Of a stretch of 64,000 nucleotides of DNA, positions 43,368-54,929 are shown in pieces (the first letter of the stretch is position 1; the number at the start of each line of letters is the position of its first letter). The DNA is from Mrakia gelida. Taxonomy: Eukaryota > Basidiomycota > Tremellomycetes > Cystofilobasidiales > Mrakiaceae. The notes below the pieces were generated by a model. The model saw nothing but the letters and a program-made list of their open reading frames with translations, ran no database searches and was not told where the DNA came from. The DNA lies in contig BRON01000020.1 in assembly GCA_024345305.1 (NCBI GenBank), positions 248,001-312,000 on the forward strand. The letters are read 5' to 3'. Position numbers and translations under genes: made by a program.

Positions 43368-43752
43368 GGGGAGGGAGGGAGGGTCTTGCACGGTCTCGCG
43401 TTTCGTTTTCTTTCTCAGCTTCTTTCGTTTTCGTCCCTCGTCTTTTCGTCTTTCGCTCTTCCTTTGTTTTTCAGCAGCACCTTTACTTATGACCTCCGTT
43501 CGTGTTTTGATCGTGTCGAGGAAGGAAGTTGATTGAAGCGAGCTGTCGCTGCCCTCGGGGACTGACGCCTCTTGAGGCAGATTTCCCTTCGCTACTCCAG
43601 TACTTCTAGTAGCCGCGACCATGGCAGAGCTTCTCTCCGGTTTCGCAAATCTTCCTAGGCTGAAATGGGCGCAGCAAGAACGTGACGAGCTCCGAGCTCG
43701 AAAACGGTGAGCTCGAACTTCCCTTCTCTTCCCTCCTTCGTTTGCAACGGCC
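43368..43752. promoter_or_regulatory. Upstream region of helical paralogue B
   Basis: About 385 bases between two plus-strand genes: the 3' flank of the Lys-rich gene, with T-rich runs near 43400-43490, then the promoter of paralogue B. A GGTGAGCTC...CAACGG stretch just before the ATG has splice-donor character but no clear acceptor. I see no gene. Confidence 0.4.
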
Positions 43753-45859
43753 ATGTCCTCCTCCTCCTCTACCAAATTCAAGAAACGGAAAGGCGACGAG
43801 TCTATCTCAGAAGACGCTGCTGTTCCTTCTTCTACCGCTCCCAGCAAATTCATCCTCCAAGCTCTCACGTCCCTCCCTCCCAAAGCGTTCAAAGATCTCC
43901 TCACAACCGTCCTCCTCCCCGACATCGACTCCCTCCCTTCCGCCCGCCTCGTCGAGATCAACCACGCCTTCCCGTCAGCTCTCGACGTCCAGAACTCCAG
44001 GAACGCTCTCTTCGACAACCTCCGCTTCGAACAGCGGGAGAGGAGCTTGAGGGAGGTGCTCAAGAAGCTGCTCAAGTCCGTTTCGAGAGATTGGAAGGAG
44101 GGATGGGAGGATCAGGTTCGTTTAGTGTTCTCTGCATACTAGCAAGGAAGAAGATCAACAAGCTGACATCTCTCTTTCGCTCTCCTCTTTTCCTCCAGGG
44201 AGATCTGATGTTGAAAGCCGTCGGGAAGATGGAGGAATGGCTTCAAGCTCTCTTCTTCGTCTGCATCGAGTTGGGAGAGCAGCTCGAGCAGGGACTCCAA
44301 GCCCTCGGGGTCATGCAGACGATTCTCACTGGAATCAGTACTACCAATTCGAGGTTCGTCGTCGTACTCGTTTTTGCCCCTCAGCGCTCCTTCCGCGGAG
44401 GAGGGACAGTTCGCTCAGAAGTTGACCGGTCCCTCGTTCGCGTCTCTTTCCCTCCTCCTCTTCTTTTTAGACAAAACTTCGAGGACGTCGACATGGAACT
44501 CGAAATCTGCCGCTCCTCGTCTACCAAGGAGAAGAAGGAAGTCGCCTGGTCGTCGATGAACTTCGGTCACCTCCTCGCAAAGTTCTATCGAGATCTCGCT
44601 CTCGTCGCGTTGGTTGGAGGGAAGGAGAACGACGTTCTCGTCAAGAAGTTGGTCAAGCAGGTTCAGCAGAGCGATTGCGACGAGCTTGAGTTCAGTTCTT
44701 TCGTTCGGAAGGAAGGAGGTGAGTTCCGAGTCGCGATGCGAAGACGACGCGGTCGAGCGCGTTCTTCTTCTTGCGCTGACGGTCGCTCGTTGGTTTCTTT
44801 TTTACAGAGACGGGGACCGAGAACCACGAGGGTTCTGAGTTTGATGATGGGTGGCATTCGCCTGAGATGAAAGGTTGGTCGCTCCCGCCGTTCTAGATCT
44901 CTCGTTTTCTTTCTCGCGACCTGACCTTCGACTTTGACCCGTTTCTCCCTCAGCCGCCCTCCCTCGACTCCGAGCCGCCTTCCACTCCACTCAAGTCAAA
45001 CTCTTCAACTCGAAACCCTCTTCTCTACTCTACCAAACCATCATCTCCAAAGATCCTTCCCTCAAACCCACCCTCCTCTCCATCGTCAGATCCAAAATCG
45101 AAGACGACGACGAAGAGTTCAGCGAAGATCTCGTCGTTCTCGCCCTCCAACTCTTCTTCAAAGAGAAGGACATCAAGTCCATCACCTCCCTCCTCTCCCA
45201 CCTCGAATACAACCACCAACCCTGGGTCCAACCCGTCCGCCTCTCCACCGTTCGACAACTCATCCAACTCTCTCCCGCCGACGCTCGTCCGTTCCTCGAG
45301 AAGGGTCTCTCAGCAGCTCGCTCCGAGATCTGGGGAGCTATGATGGATGCTATTCCCGGATTGGAGGACGCTCTAGATGAGCTGGAAGAGACGTTCGAGG
45401 AGGAGGAGCTGCCTCTGAAGGAGACGAAGGGAATGTCGTACGAGGTCGGGAGTCGGAGGGACGAGGCTATCGAGTCGTGTTTGGAAGCTGCTGAGCAGGG
45501 TGACGATGGAGGGTACGGATGGGGAGGAGGAGGACGGCAGGATAGGGAGAGATACGAGGTTAGAGCGGATCCGGATGATAGCGATTACGAGGAGGAGATG
45601 GCGATGAGGCAGCCTGATCTCGCTCTTGCGTTCCGGTCTTGGGTTGGAATCTTGAACGAGTGAGCTCTCGCGTTTCCTCCTTGTCTCGCTCTCTGTTCTT
45701 ACGCTGAGCCAACAGTGACTGATCGTTCCTCTTTCCTTTCGACGAACAGGTGGCCTGTCGAGGAGGAGAAGCAGAAGATGAAGCAGCAGTACCTCGCCAA
45801 ACGCGAAAGCCCGTTCTGGACCATCGACGGTGTCGGGGAGGCCATCGCCTCGAGGTTCG

Positions 45860-45899
<40 letters not shown>

Positions 45900-46389
45900 T
45901 GAAGAGCGACAAGCTGACCTCGAGTGGTCTTCTCGTCGCGCTTCCAGGTTCTCGTGGGCCAACGATCACGACGACTCTCGGATTCACATCGAGGAAGGTC
46001 TGAAGGCTCTCATGGAACTCGCCGTTGAATACATCGAGCCCACGAAGGAGGAACGGCTGGCTTTGGAGGAAGAGCAACGAGTGAAGCGGGAGCGAGAAGA
46101 GGCTGAGCATCAGCGTCGACGAGCGCGAGCAGACGAGGAGGAGAAGCGACCGAAGGAGGGAAGGAGAAGAAGAAAAAGGGGGAGTGATCGGATTTTGCTT
46201 TGCTTGGATGTAGTCGATCTTGTGTGTCTTGTTCTGGATGTCATGGCAGGGGAGGTATTGATCAAAACGACGCGACGGGACTGGTCGCAGCAAGACCGAA
46301 CTCGCCTCTCCTTCTGCTCGTTCATCTCTCCTTTCATCGGAATTTGTGGCGAATCAGGCTTTCTGCTCTCCTCGGAGAATGTGGAATGA
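43753..46389 (+). CDS. Uncharacterised helical protein, paralogue B
   Basis: Start 43753 (MSSSSSTKFKKRKGDES). It follows paralogue A exon for exon: FILQALTSLPPKAFKDLLTT, VLLPDIDSLPSARLVEINHAF, AVGKMEEWLQALFF, GVMQTILTGISTTNSR, EICRSSSTKEKKEVAW, LAKFYRDLALVALVGGKEND, LPRLRAAFHSTQVKLF, KDPSLKPTLLSIVRSKIEDD, DDSDYEEEMAMRQPDL, GVGEAIASR and DHDDSRIHIEEGLKALMEL. The first 100 residues are much more alike between A and B than the middle. Unlike A, B goes on into a charged helix (ERLALEEEQRVKREREEAEH) and the frame stays open to 46389 through a hydrophobic stretch that may be untranslated. A one-base shift in the purine run at about 46165-46185 would end the protein at about 46186 with a Lys-rich tail. 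No known domain; function unknown. Confidence 0.8.
45861..45899. repeat. CT dinucleotide microsatellite inside an intron
   Basis: Nearly uninterrupted CT repeat of about 39 bases, directly after the GTTCGT donor of the last coding intron of paralogue B. Length polymorphism here would not change the protein. Confidence 0.9.
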
Positions 46390-46648
46390 GCTTGCTCGGA
46401 AGCGATGGGCGCTTACTGGGGCGAAAGGAAGTACGACGTGAGTCGCGTCTCTTTCGATTCTCGACGACGTCGAACTCGAACGCCGACAGCTGGCTAAACC
46501 TCTCTCTCTCTTATTCCTTCGTTGATTATTAACAATTCGAGAAACGCCTTAACTCCTTCTGTGGTCTCCCTATGACAACGAACAATGGAGCGAAACAAGA
46601 CCAAAACCTACTTCTCCCCTCCCCCGTCTCCTTGTCCCCCTCCTCCTC
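46390..46648. other. Convergent intergenic region
   Basis: Short gap between paralogue B (plus) and the proline-rich gene (minus). An AT-richer stretch around 46505-46560 (TTATTAACAATTC and similar) would suit 3'-end signals. Nothing else is seen. Confidence 0.45.
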
Positions 46649-47074
46649 CTATCCTCGTCTCCCACTTTTCTTCCTTCGCTCGCGCCAGACTCCATCCTCC
46701 CCAAGGTAACTCTCCTTCTTGTGCTTCTTCTTCTGAGGAGCTGTTTTGCCGGGGGGAGGGACGTAGGGATGACGAGGACTTGGTCCCGAGGTGGAGGGAA
46801 GAGGGTGGGACGAGGATGAGGAAGACGAAGCGAGATGGATTGGGGATTGGGGAGGGTGTGATGCGGAGAGATTGAGAGTCGGGTTGTGTGGGAGAGAAAC
46901 AGGAGATTGAAGGAAGGGGTGTGAAGAGGTGGTAGGTCGGGGAGGAAGAGGGAGTACGTTCGTGTCGAGAAGATGAGGATGGTTTGCTGGTTCGGGACGA
47001 GGAGGGAGAGGGTTGGATCTAGTCGATGAGTCCCGCTCCGACGTCGACGCTTGAGGAGATGTAGAGGGATGCAT
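46649..47074 (-). CDS. Small Pro/Ser-rich protein with conserved-looking basic C-terminus
   Basis: ATG 47074 (MHPSTSPQASTSERD) to stop at 46649, 141 residues, no intron in the coding part. It is mostly Pro, Ser and His, then RHPYVPPPGKTAPQKKKHKK and SYLGEDGVWRERRKKSGRRG at the end. The start lies one base after a likely 5'-UTR intron (donor GTAAGC at about 47133, acceptor TTCTAG at about 47076), which supports a real transcript. The tail, with basic clusters around a GEDGVWRER core, is the only ordered-looking part. No family is recognised. It lies downstream of DRN1 in the same direction. Confidence 0.6.
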   Translation of the reverse strand: MHPSTSPQASTSERDSSTRSNPLPPRPEPANHPHLLDTNVLPLPPRPTTSSHPFLQSPVSLPHNPTLNLSASHPPQSPIHLASSSSSSSHPLPSTSGPSPRHPYVPPPGKTAPQKKKHKKESYLGEDGVWRERRKKSGRRG

Positions 47075-47399
47075 GCTAGAAGAAAACGACAGTGGTGGTT
47101 GGACGACGAGAAGCTGAGGGTCGGGCGAGCTTACGTCAAGTCGAAAGCGCGGCACGTGAAGAAAAGAGAGGGAAACGAAAGAGGGAAGAAGCTTGAAGAG
47201 CAACACGAGTGAAGACAAAGTAGAGCCAGAGACGCTCAGAGAAAGAGGAATCCAAAAGCATCGCGACCAACTCGAGTTCTCGCGATACGTTCGATCGAGC
47301 GCGTCGCGTCGACTCCCTCCCTCAGTCGCTCCCTCTTCCTTCTTCTCTCGCCCTCGCCCTGCCCAGACCAGCAAAATACACAACATTAGATAAGACCAC
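47075..47399 (-). promoter_or_regulatory. 5' region of the small Pro-rich gene, with 5'-UTR intron
   Basis: It holds the putative 5'-UTR intron (about 47076-47133) and, further up, the 3' end of DRN1 transcripts. No open frame is supported here. Confidence 0.45.
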
Positions 47400-50300
47400 C
47401 TACGACGATCGATCGTACTTCGAGTAAACCTTCTTGAAAGCGATGGCATCGGCCTTCTCCTCCGCGTCCGTCTGAGGGCAAGCCTTCCAGTCGATTCTTT
47501 GGGGGATCCCGAGCAGTTTCGCCAGCGTGGCTCTGTTTCCGAACGAACGTACATCCAAGAAACAGGGGTCAGCGGACGTTCCCTCCTCGTCTCGCGAAGA
47601 GCGAGCGCGAAAGCACCGAACCAAAAGAAAGGAACGCGACTCACCTTCCAAACTGCAAATCGAACCTCGCTCCCCTCTCCATCAAATGAACCATCTTCTT
47701 CCCATCCGGCAGATCCACTCGGAAGTAGTTGTCCCCACCTCCCTTCCCAACACTAGCCAGCGCAGCCTCAGCGTCGTCGGCGAACTTGATTCCGAGGTTG
47801 TTTCCTTCCTCCCTGAAGGCGGATTCGACTTTGGAGGCGAGAGCAGCTGGGATGGGGACGACTTGGACGTGGGCGTGCCCACCTCGACCTCTGAGAAACG
47901 GGGAGAGAAGAGAGAGGAGTCAGCGACAGAGAGAGAGACGAGAGGGGAGAGAGGAGGACGAACCCGAGGCGACCGACTTCGAACGCGACGGGGACGCAAC
48001 CGAACTCTTTGTAGCAGTCCTTGAGAGCTTCCTTGGTTTGATCAATCTCGGTGTTGATAGCGGGAGCGTCGATGGCGGGGATGGACTGGAGGGTTTGATG
48101 ATGGGAGATGGGGATGATCTGCGAGGGAGGCAAGAACAAAAACAAAGAGAACGTGTCGATTCGAGTCAGCTTTCCTCGAACAAAGCTTCGAGGGTTCGAT
48201 TCAATTGAGGCAGAGAGACAGCAACGGAGAGGCGAGGAACTCACGAGAACATGTCCTCCTCCAGGAACCAGACTGGCAGGACCAGATCCAGCAGGCAGCT
48301 CGGGAACTCCAGTGATCTTGTTCTGAACCATCTTCGAGGACGAGATGGTCGGAGGGAGTTGACCTTTCGGCAGCGTCACGTAGGCCTCCGTTCCGATGGC
48401 GACGATGAGGTGCTTGCTGTGAGCACAGATCGAAACGTCGAGAGGCCAGTCAGCGAAGAGCTTCGAGACGAGGGAGGAGAAAGAAAGGGTTGAACGAACG
48501 TGACTTTAGGGTTGCTCAGGCAGACTGTGGATCGCGAACGACAAGATTGGGAAGAGTCAGTCGGGTTTGGCGGGGTGTGAGGGTACAATATAGGTGATAC
48601 TCACACCAACACTCAGCAGGGCCGAGCTCAGGCTTCCTCTCGTTCTGCATTCCAGGAGGACGGGCGACTTTTTGAGGGCAATCTCGGATGTAGTGCTGTA
48701 AAAACGAGAGGGAAGGAGGAATCAGCATGGACTCTCGAAGGCGAGATGGAGAAGAATCGACGAGTTACTCACTCCAGGCTGATCACAGATCTTGCAAACG
48801 TAACTTGCAGGAGGGACTCCGTCGGCGAGGGCTGAACGAGTCGAAGTTGAAGAAGGTCGACGCGTCAGTTCGCTTATGCGACACTCGAACGCCCAGGAAA
48901 CTCAAGTATGCTACTCACGTTCCTTCGCGGCAGGCTCGGTCTTCTGAGGGCATTCTCGGATCCAGTGCTGCGAGAACGAAAGGAGAAGAGACGCGTCAGG
49001 TCAGCGTTCGATCTTCGTCCGAGCTTCTCCACTTCGAGAGCAGCAAGGAAAAGGAGACTCACTCCAGGCTCGTTACAGATCTTGCAAACGTAGTTATCAG
49101 GAGGAGGTCCTCCAGCTGAGTCATCGAACAAACCAAACGAAAGATCGAAAGGTCGGCTCTCGACTCGACTCGTCTCGAGGCACTCGCGTTCGTTTTGCCT
49201 CGATCGACTCACCTTCAGCTCGGGGCTTCTTTCCTCCTCCACCCTGAGCTCCCCAGATGAACCCTTGCGACTCCAGCGGCGCGTCTCGTTTCACTCCTCT
49301 CGAGTTGGGGAGAGCGAGAGGGTTGGGCGTCGCGTTCGCTGGTCGAGGTGGGAAGGGAGCCACGAGTGGAGAGAGGGAGAAGGCGTAAAAGGACTGCGAG
49401 TAACGAGCGCGAGGAGGTGGTGGTCAGCTATGAAGCTCGCGGTAAAGCGAAAGCGAGGCTGATGGGAACGCAACGAGACGCAGGTGATGCAAGATCGAAG
49501 ACTCACTCGAGCCTTCTTCTTTCCCTCCTCAGGAGGAGGGCCTCCGAACCTCCCAATCTTGATACCTCTCGTGTACCGTCCCTCCGATCCGCTTCCAGTA
49601 CCCTCCCATCCGAACGGTTCCCTCTCCCAAAAGCCATCCTCTCCTCCTCCCGTCCAGAAGATGTACCGAGGTCTCGCTCGTCGAACGACCTCGCCGAGCG
49701 GCGTCGCTCCCTGACCGAGCGCGAAGTCGAGTTTGGGGCACGAGGGAGAGAGCATGGAGAGGGAGGGAGGAGGAGCTTGAAGGAGAAGGATGTCGAGACC
49801 TGTAGGAGTGGGAGCCTTGAGGGACGCGAGGGTGGGTGCGGCTGAGGAGGAGGCGGGAGTTGGGTGGGCTGGAAGGAGGAAAGGCGAGGCGAGGACTGGG
49901 GCGAGGAGGGAGGGAGTGAGTTGGAGGGAGGTGGAAGAGAGAGAAGCTGGTGGGGGAGCGGTCTGAAGGTCAAGGAGGGCAGCTGATATCAGTAGATCAT
50001 CTGACGAGAGAGGAAGAGACGAACTCGACGATCGACTCACATCTTCCTCCTCTCCTTCGACGACGGGCTTGGATGACTTTGTCGAGTAATCCCAAACGGC
50101 CTCGTCCCAGTCTCCTCCTATAGCACCGATCTTGACTCCCTCAGAAGTGGTCATGACGTTGCTTTGACCTGCAGAGAGAAAGAGGGACACCAACGAGGGC
50201 AGTCGGGAAGGGAAGGGAAGGGAAAGGTGAGCTCGAGCTCGCGGAAGGAAGGAGAAGAGGAGAGAGAGACGGGACGAACCGATGAAGAAAACGTTCGAGC

Positions 50301-50740
50301 AAACTTCTCCACCCGTAGAATCCACTCGCTGCTGTACTCGTTCAGGGAGGACGTGACCTCCGACCATGATGTACGTCGTGAGAGGGACTGAAAAGGAAAG
50401 GGAAGGCGAAGGGAAAGGTCAGCTCAAGTCCTCCTTCCCTTCCCTCCCTTCTCGTTCGACCCATCCCTCGAGCACAAAAGCTTCCGACTGACCATCTAAC
50501 CTTCCAGCGAGAAGATCGTCAACTTCGGTATCTGTTTCCGAGGTGTTGGGACCGAAGAAATCTCCGACGCAGACGCAGAGGGTGAAGTTGTGCTTCGTGT
50601 GAAGAGATCGCTGCTTGTCGACGAACGCTTTCAGCGAGCCCAGAGGAGGACCGAGAGCGAGGCTGGAGAGATGAAACAGGTAAGATCAGCCTACACTTGA
50701 GGGTGAGCGGAGGGAGAGTGACTCACATTTTGGCTGACAT
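47400..50740 (-). CDS. DRN1: DRN1 / CWF19L1-like factor (lariat debranching partner) with two zinc knuckles
   Basis: Split start: MSAK from ATG 50740, then an intron, giving MSAKILALGPPLGSLKAF. The N-terminal metallophosphoesterase-like part has NFTLCVCVGDFFGP, LTTYIMVGGHVLPERV, VKIGAIGGDWDEAVWDY, GLDILLLQAPP, RARPRYIFWTGG and GRYTRGIKIGRFGGPP, as in CWF19L1. Two CCHC knuckles follow (VCKICNEPG|HWIRECPQK and VCKICDQPG|HYIRDCPQK). The CwfJ domains are CWCCLSNPKVTKHLIVAIG, LVPGGGHVLIIPISHHQTL, the HIT-like motif RGGHAHVQVVPIP, then YFRVDLPDGKKMVHLMERG, FDLQFGR and GIPQRIDWKACPQT, stop at 47400. The family helps Dbr1 turn over intron lariats in the nucleus, a sensible need in so intron-rich a genome. 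Many introns. Confidence 0.92.
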
Positions 50741-51020
50741 GTTTTGAGAAGGGAGAGGATGGCCGTAAAGGGTCGAGGGCAGCCTGATGAGCTCGTTCAC
50801 TCCCCATTTCGTGAGCGAGACACCCTTCCTTCTTCTGCCTCTCAACCGCCAGCGTCATATATCTCTTGGAGCTCTCGATTACTCCTCTTCCGCTCTCTCC
50901 TCAAACGCATCCCCTCCGAGCCTCTCAGCAAACCTTCGCCCTCCTCTAATCCCTTCCGCTTGGACGTTTCTCCCTTCCCTTCCTTCGCCCTCCCTCCCTC
51001 CCTCCTGCCGTACCTCCTCG

Positions 51021-52319
51021 ATGGTGAACGTTACCCCTACCGAGCTCGCTCGCCTCTTCCACCTCTCACCTGGAATCGATGTCAAGCCAGTGAACATCTT
51101 GTCGTACGAGGTGTTTTCTTCACCCACATTCCTGATCCCCGTTCGTCCAACCTCTCCTCGCTCTCCCCGTCCTTTTGCTCCGAGCTGACAGCCCTCCCCC
51201 CTCTCTTCTTACGCCTTAGTTCACCGCGGTCTTGAAAGTCTCTGATTCGACGGTGTACTATCCGCTCTGGGTGAGTGAGAGAGCGTAGAGACAGGGACGA
51301 AATTCAATCCGAGACGCTGACCTCGCGACGGTTTCGGTGGGCAGGCAGAGTTCGCTTCGATCTACCTCCCCTGCCTCTTTCGCACCTTCGCCGCCTACGA
51401 CACAAAGGGCAAAGGATTCCAATACTTAGCCGTCTACTCAGAATACGCGAACGTCCTCGATGCTTGTTTCGGTGTCCATGCTGGCATTCGAATCGTTCGC
51501 GAGCTTCCAGAGGAATGCGTCGACGCGTACGACCACTTCTTGGACGTCCTCGAGGACCTGTTCGATTCTGGGTTCCTCGTAAGTTCGACCTGCTGTCCCC
51601 GGATGATGTCGGGTGTGCTCTCGACCTGACGAATATACTTCTTTGTCGTCAGAGCAACGTCGAAGGCAAGGAGCGAACGGTCAACGTCAACACCCTCAAC
51701 GGATTCTTCAACTTTCTCGATACCGTCACCGCAACTCTCGCCGTTCAATATCCATCAGCTTCCGGTCTTCCCCAAGTTACCAGCTCCACCCGAACCAAGG
51801 TCGGCTCCCTATGGAAACAATCTCTCCGAGATCTTTCGGCAGATCAGCTCTCTCGCGCCCACAAAGGCAATCCGACCGTCCAGAGGATCTTTGTCGGTGG
51901 GATCGATTTCTTGGATCAGAGGAGGGCATGTCTCGTCGGTGGGATAGCGTGGTTTGCTTGCGAGGTAGCTCGGCCCGTCAAGAAGGGAAAGCTGAGGGCT
52001 GGTCCTTGCGTGAAGATCGTTCAGGGCGAGGAAATGGACACCTGTGGTCGAGTGAGTTCGGTCTCCGTCTCTCTGACTCTATCCCTTCTGAGAAGCGTCA
52101 ACTGACGCGCATCTCTCGTTGCTATTCTAGTGCAAATCAGTTCGGTACTGCTCTCGAGGTTCGTTCTCGTCTCTGCGTCCTCGTCGTCTTGGTCCCTCCT
52201 TCGCCCTTCGACGCAACTTTTTCGCTCACCCTTCCCTTCCTTTTCTCTCTCGTGCCCCAGAGCATCAAGCCTTCGACTGGAAGGAGCATAAGCAGGTTTG
52301 CTTCGCGCCGCGATGGTGA
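51021..52319 (+). CDS. MYND zinc-finger protein, paralogue 2 (intact)
   Basis: Start 51021 (MVNVTPTELARLFHLSPG). Exons run through FTAVLKVSDSTVYYPLW, AEFASIYLPCLFRTFAAYD, VLDACFGVHAGIRIVREL, DHFLDVLEDLFDSGFL, FFNFLDTVTATLAVQYPSAS, QRIFVGGIDFLDQRRACLV and VKIVQGEEMDTCGR. The last two exons complete a MYND finger: TCGRCKSVRYCSR then EHQAFDWKEHKQVCFAPRW, stop at 52319. The pattern CxxC-x4-YC-x3-HQ..DW..HK..C is canonical. About 300 residues; the N-terminal 240 residues are helical without a known domain. MYND fingers mediate protein contacts, often with proline-rich partners, but function is not inferable here. It is a paralogue of the gene at 3142 and divergent from DRN1. Confidence 0.8.
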
Positions 52320-52544
52320 ACGGACGGCGGTGGCGGGAGAAGGGAAGGGAGAAAGCGGACGCGTCGAGGTTCGGACGCGGCGACTCGCTTTTCGATTACT
52401 GTAGATCGAGATGCCTTCTCTCTATGATCTACTCTCACTTCTGAAGAGCATACCCGCTCATCCAATCGAAAAACAATCTAGTCTAGTCGATCTCCTTGTC
52501 CCAAAACGACAACTCGAAAAAAACAAAAGACGCGTCCATCCAGA

Positions 52545-54929
52545 TCAATCGCTGACCTCCACCTCCCCACTCCCACCCTCCTCCTCCTCACTCTCATCAC
52601 TTCCCTCCTCCCCACCAACCCCTCCACTCCCGCTCCCACCCTCGCTTATCCTCTCAAGCACCACCACCCCAGCACCAACCCTCAACACCTCACTCCCTCC
52701 GACCGTCCCATCCCCGTCCTTCTCCCCCAGCTCAACCACCTTCCTAGGATAACTCGTCGCAAGCCTAAACCCAAACTGATGCGTATATCCACCACCCACA
52801 TCCGTCGGTGGCTCCTCTGGATCTCCCGCTCGAGCGAGGTCGTCAGGGAGGGTGAGCGTGTCCGCCCAGAGGTAAAGTACTTCGAGCGGCGTGGTCGAAG
52901 GGAAGCGTCGTTTGTAGGGTTTCGGGTGAGGTGGTAGTCGCAAGGTGATGGTGGTCGTTGTTGTTGCTGGATCCGTAAGAGCAGGTTCCTCAGGAATAAG
53001 GTTCCTCCTCGCGAACCTCAAGTACTCCACTCTCCTCTCCCTCTTCCTCCCTTCTTCTTTCTCCCTCTCCACCCTCTCCCCCCTCTCCCGTTCCTCCCTC
53101 TCCCTCTCCCCTCTCACTTTCAGTATCCTCTCCAAATCCCTCCCTTCGCTCTCTCTGAACGCTCGATCCTGATCATCCCGAAGGCGTCTCTCCTCCTCCC
53201 GAAGACGTTTCTCGCGCTGGACGCGAGCGAGGACGGTTGCTACGCGGGGGAGAACGGATTGTTCGAGGGTGGTGGTGAGGGAGAGGGAGGTGGTGGTGGG
53301 TCCTTCGAGGCGGGAGAGGATGGTTAGTTTGAGGGTTGAGGTCGAAGAGGAGGTGCGGAGGGTTGAAGGGGAAGAGGAGGTGGGGAGGAGGGAGATGAAG
53401 GAGAGGGAGGGGTAGGTTGTTGGTGGGAGGAGACGGGAGACTGCACGAGAAGAGAGATGGAGTCAGTTCGGGGTTCAAGAGAGAAAAGGACGGGAAGGGG
53501 AAGCTGACCCTGGTAAGGCTCTCGATCTCGAACGTCTCCGGCCCAGAAGATGACCTTGTGCCGCTTGAGCGTTTTGACGAAGAGAGGATCGGTGAGGACG
53601 GTTCTGGAGCGAGCGAACAAGAAACTGATCAGCTCACCGCTCTCGAGGAAAAAAAGAACAACGTCGTGCTCACTTCTTGAAAGCTTCGTCGCCCTGATGA
53701 ACCCCACTGAACAACCCAACGAGCAGCACCCTCGCGTCCTTCTTGGCCAACTCGAGCGCGTCCTTGTATTTCCCAATGAAGAACTCGGGCAATACGAGTC
53801 TCTCCTCTCCATCATCTCCATCTTCCTCCTCCTCGTCGTTGTTGTCCTCGGCGAGTAGAGCAGTTGTCGAAGAGGAGGAAGCCAGCTGAGACGCGAGGGA
53901 TCTCTCGCCGATGGACGAAGGCGATCTGGCGTTGGTGAGAGCTTCGAGGGAGCGTAGGAAGATGAGAGTTGCTGGACCTTTGGGTCTTGCCGAGGAGGAG
54001 GAAGGTGGGAGGGTGGTGGGGAGGATGGAACGAGGGAGGAGGTTTCGGATCGAAGGAGGGAGAGCTCGGACTGGAACGAGGAGGAGGAAGAGGGGAGGAG
54101 GGAAGGTGAGCTCGACGAAACCCGAACGAACGCTTCTTCGTACGAGACTGAATCGACTCGCGACTCACCTAGCCACCCCCAACCACCTCCTAGTAAGCCC
54201 CAAAGGACTCCCACAGGCCACAAGATAATGGAGTACAGCGTCCAACCGATCCCCATTCCGACTCTTGTGATCCCTCTCAAACCTCTGGGGATCCGAAGTC
54301 CAGCCGTTCTTCGAGATCCTAGTCCTCCTCCAGGCGACGAAGGGGGTGCGTTGTTGGGTGGGAGAGGGAGGGAAGAGGATCCTGATTGTTGGGAGTCGTC
54401 GATTGAGAAGGAGGAGTAAGGGAGACCACTCGTTCGAGAGGAGGAGGAGGAGGAGATGGGAGGTTGAGCTGAGGAGGAGGACGAGGAAGGCGTCGGAGGT
54501 GGTGGTGAGGAGAAGATGACCTCGACTGCGGCCTAGTTGGGGAGAGGAGTGATAAGATAAGATTGGGGAGAGATAAGCGGTCAGAGGAGATCGAACGAAG
54601 GAGGGAAGGAAGGACGAGTTGGAATTGACGAAGGAGGGGAGGGAGTCGTCGTTCCACCTCTTGAGGCCACCCGTTCTCATTAGGACAGCTCTCCCTGTCT
54701 GAACTAGATATATACGAGCTCCCTCAGGAATCCCCTTGCCCTTCGAGCCCCAATAAAACTTTCCTCCGAACGTTGAAGAAAGAGATGAATCCAAGCTCAC
54801 CTGAACGTTCCAGCCCGTCTCGCTCAAGATCCTCAAGTCCCTTGCGGTGTCCTCCTCCGAGGTCGACGAGGTGATGGATAAGAGTTGATCGAAAGTATCC
54901 TGCTGAGAAGAGGAGAGGGAGGAGGACAT
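52545..54929 (-). CDS. UBX-domain ERAD protein (FAF2/Ubx2-like)
   Basis: Start 54929 (MSSSLSSSQQDTFDQLLSIT). Domain order: a UBA-like helical bundle (DLRILSETGWNVQAAVEVIF), a hairpin membrane segment (MGIGWTLYSIILWPVGVLWG), a UAS thioredoxin-like region (EFFIGKYKDALELAKKDARV, LLVGLFSGVHQGDEAF, TDPLFVKTLKRHKVIFWAGD), a long charged coiled coil (RVQREKRLREEERRLRD), and a UBX domain (TITLRLPPHPKPYKRRFPST, HQFGFRLATSYPRKVVEL). An acidic Gly/Ser tail ends at 52545. This order is that of FAF2/UBXD8 and yeast Ubx2: an ER or lipid-droplet hairpin protein that recruits Cdc48/p97 for ER-associated degradation. About 700 residues, longer than usual owing to Ser/Pro linkers. Divergent from the SNX9-like gene. 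Confidence 0.9.
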
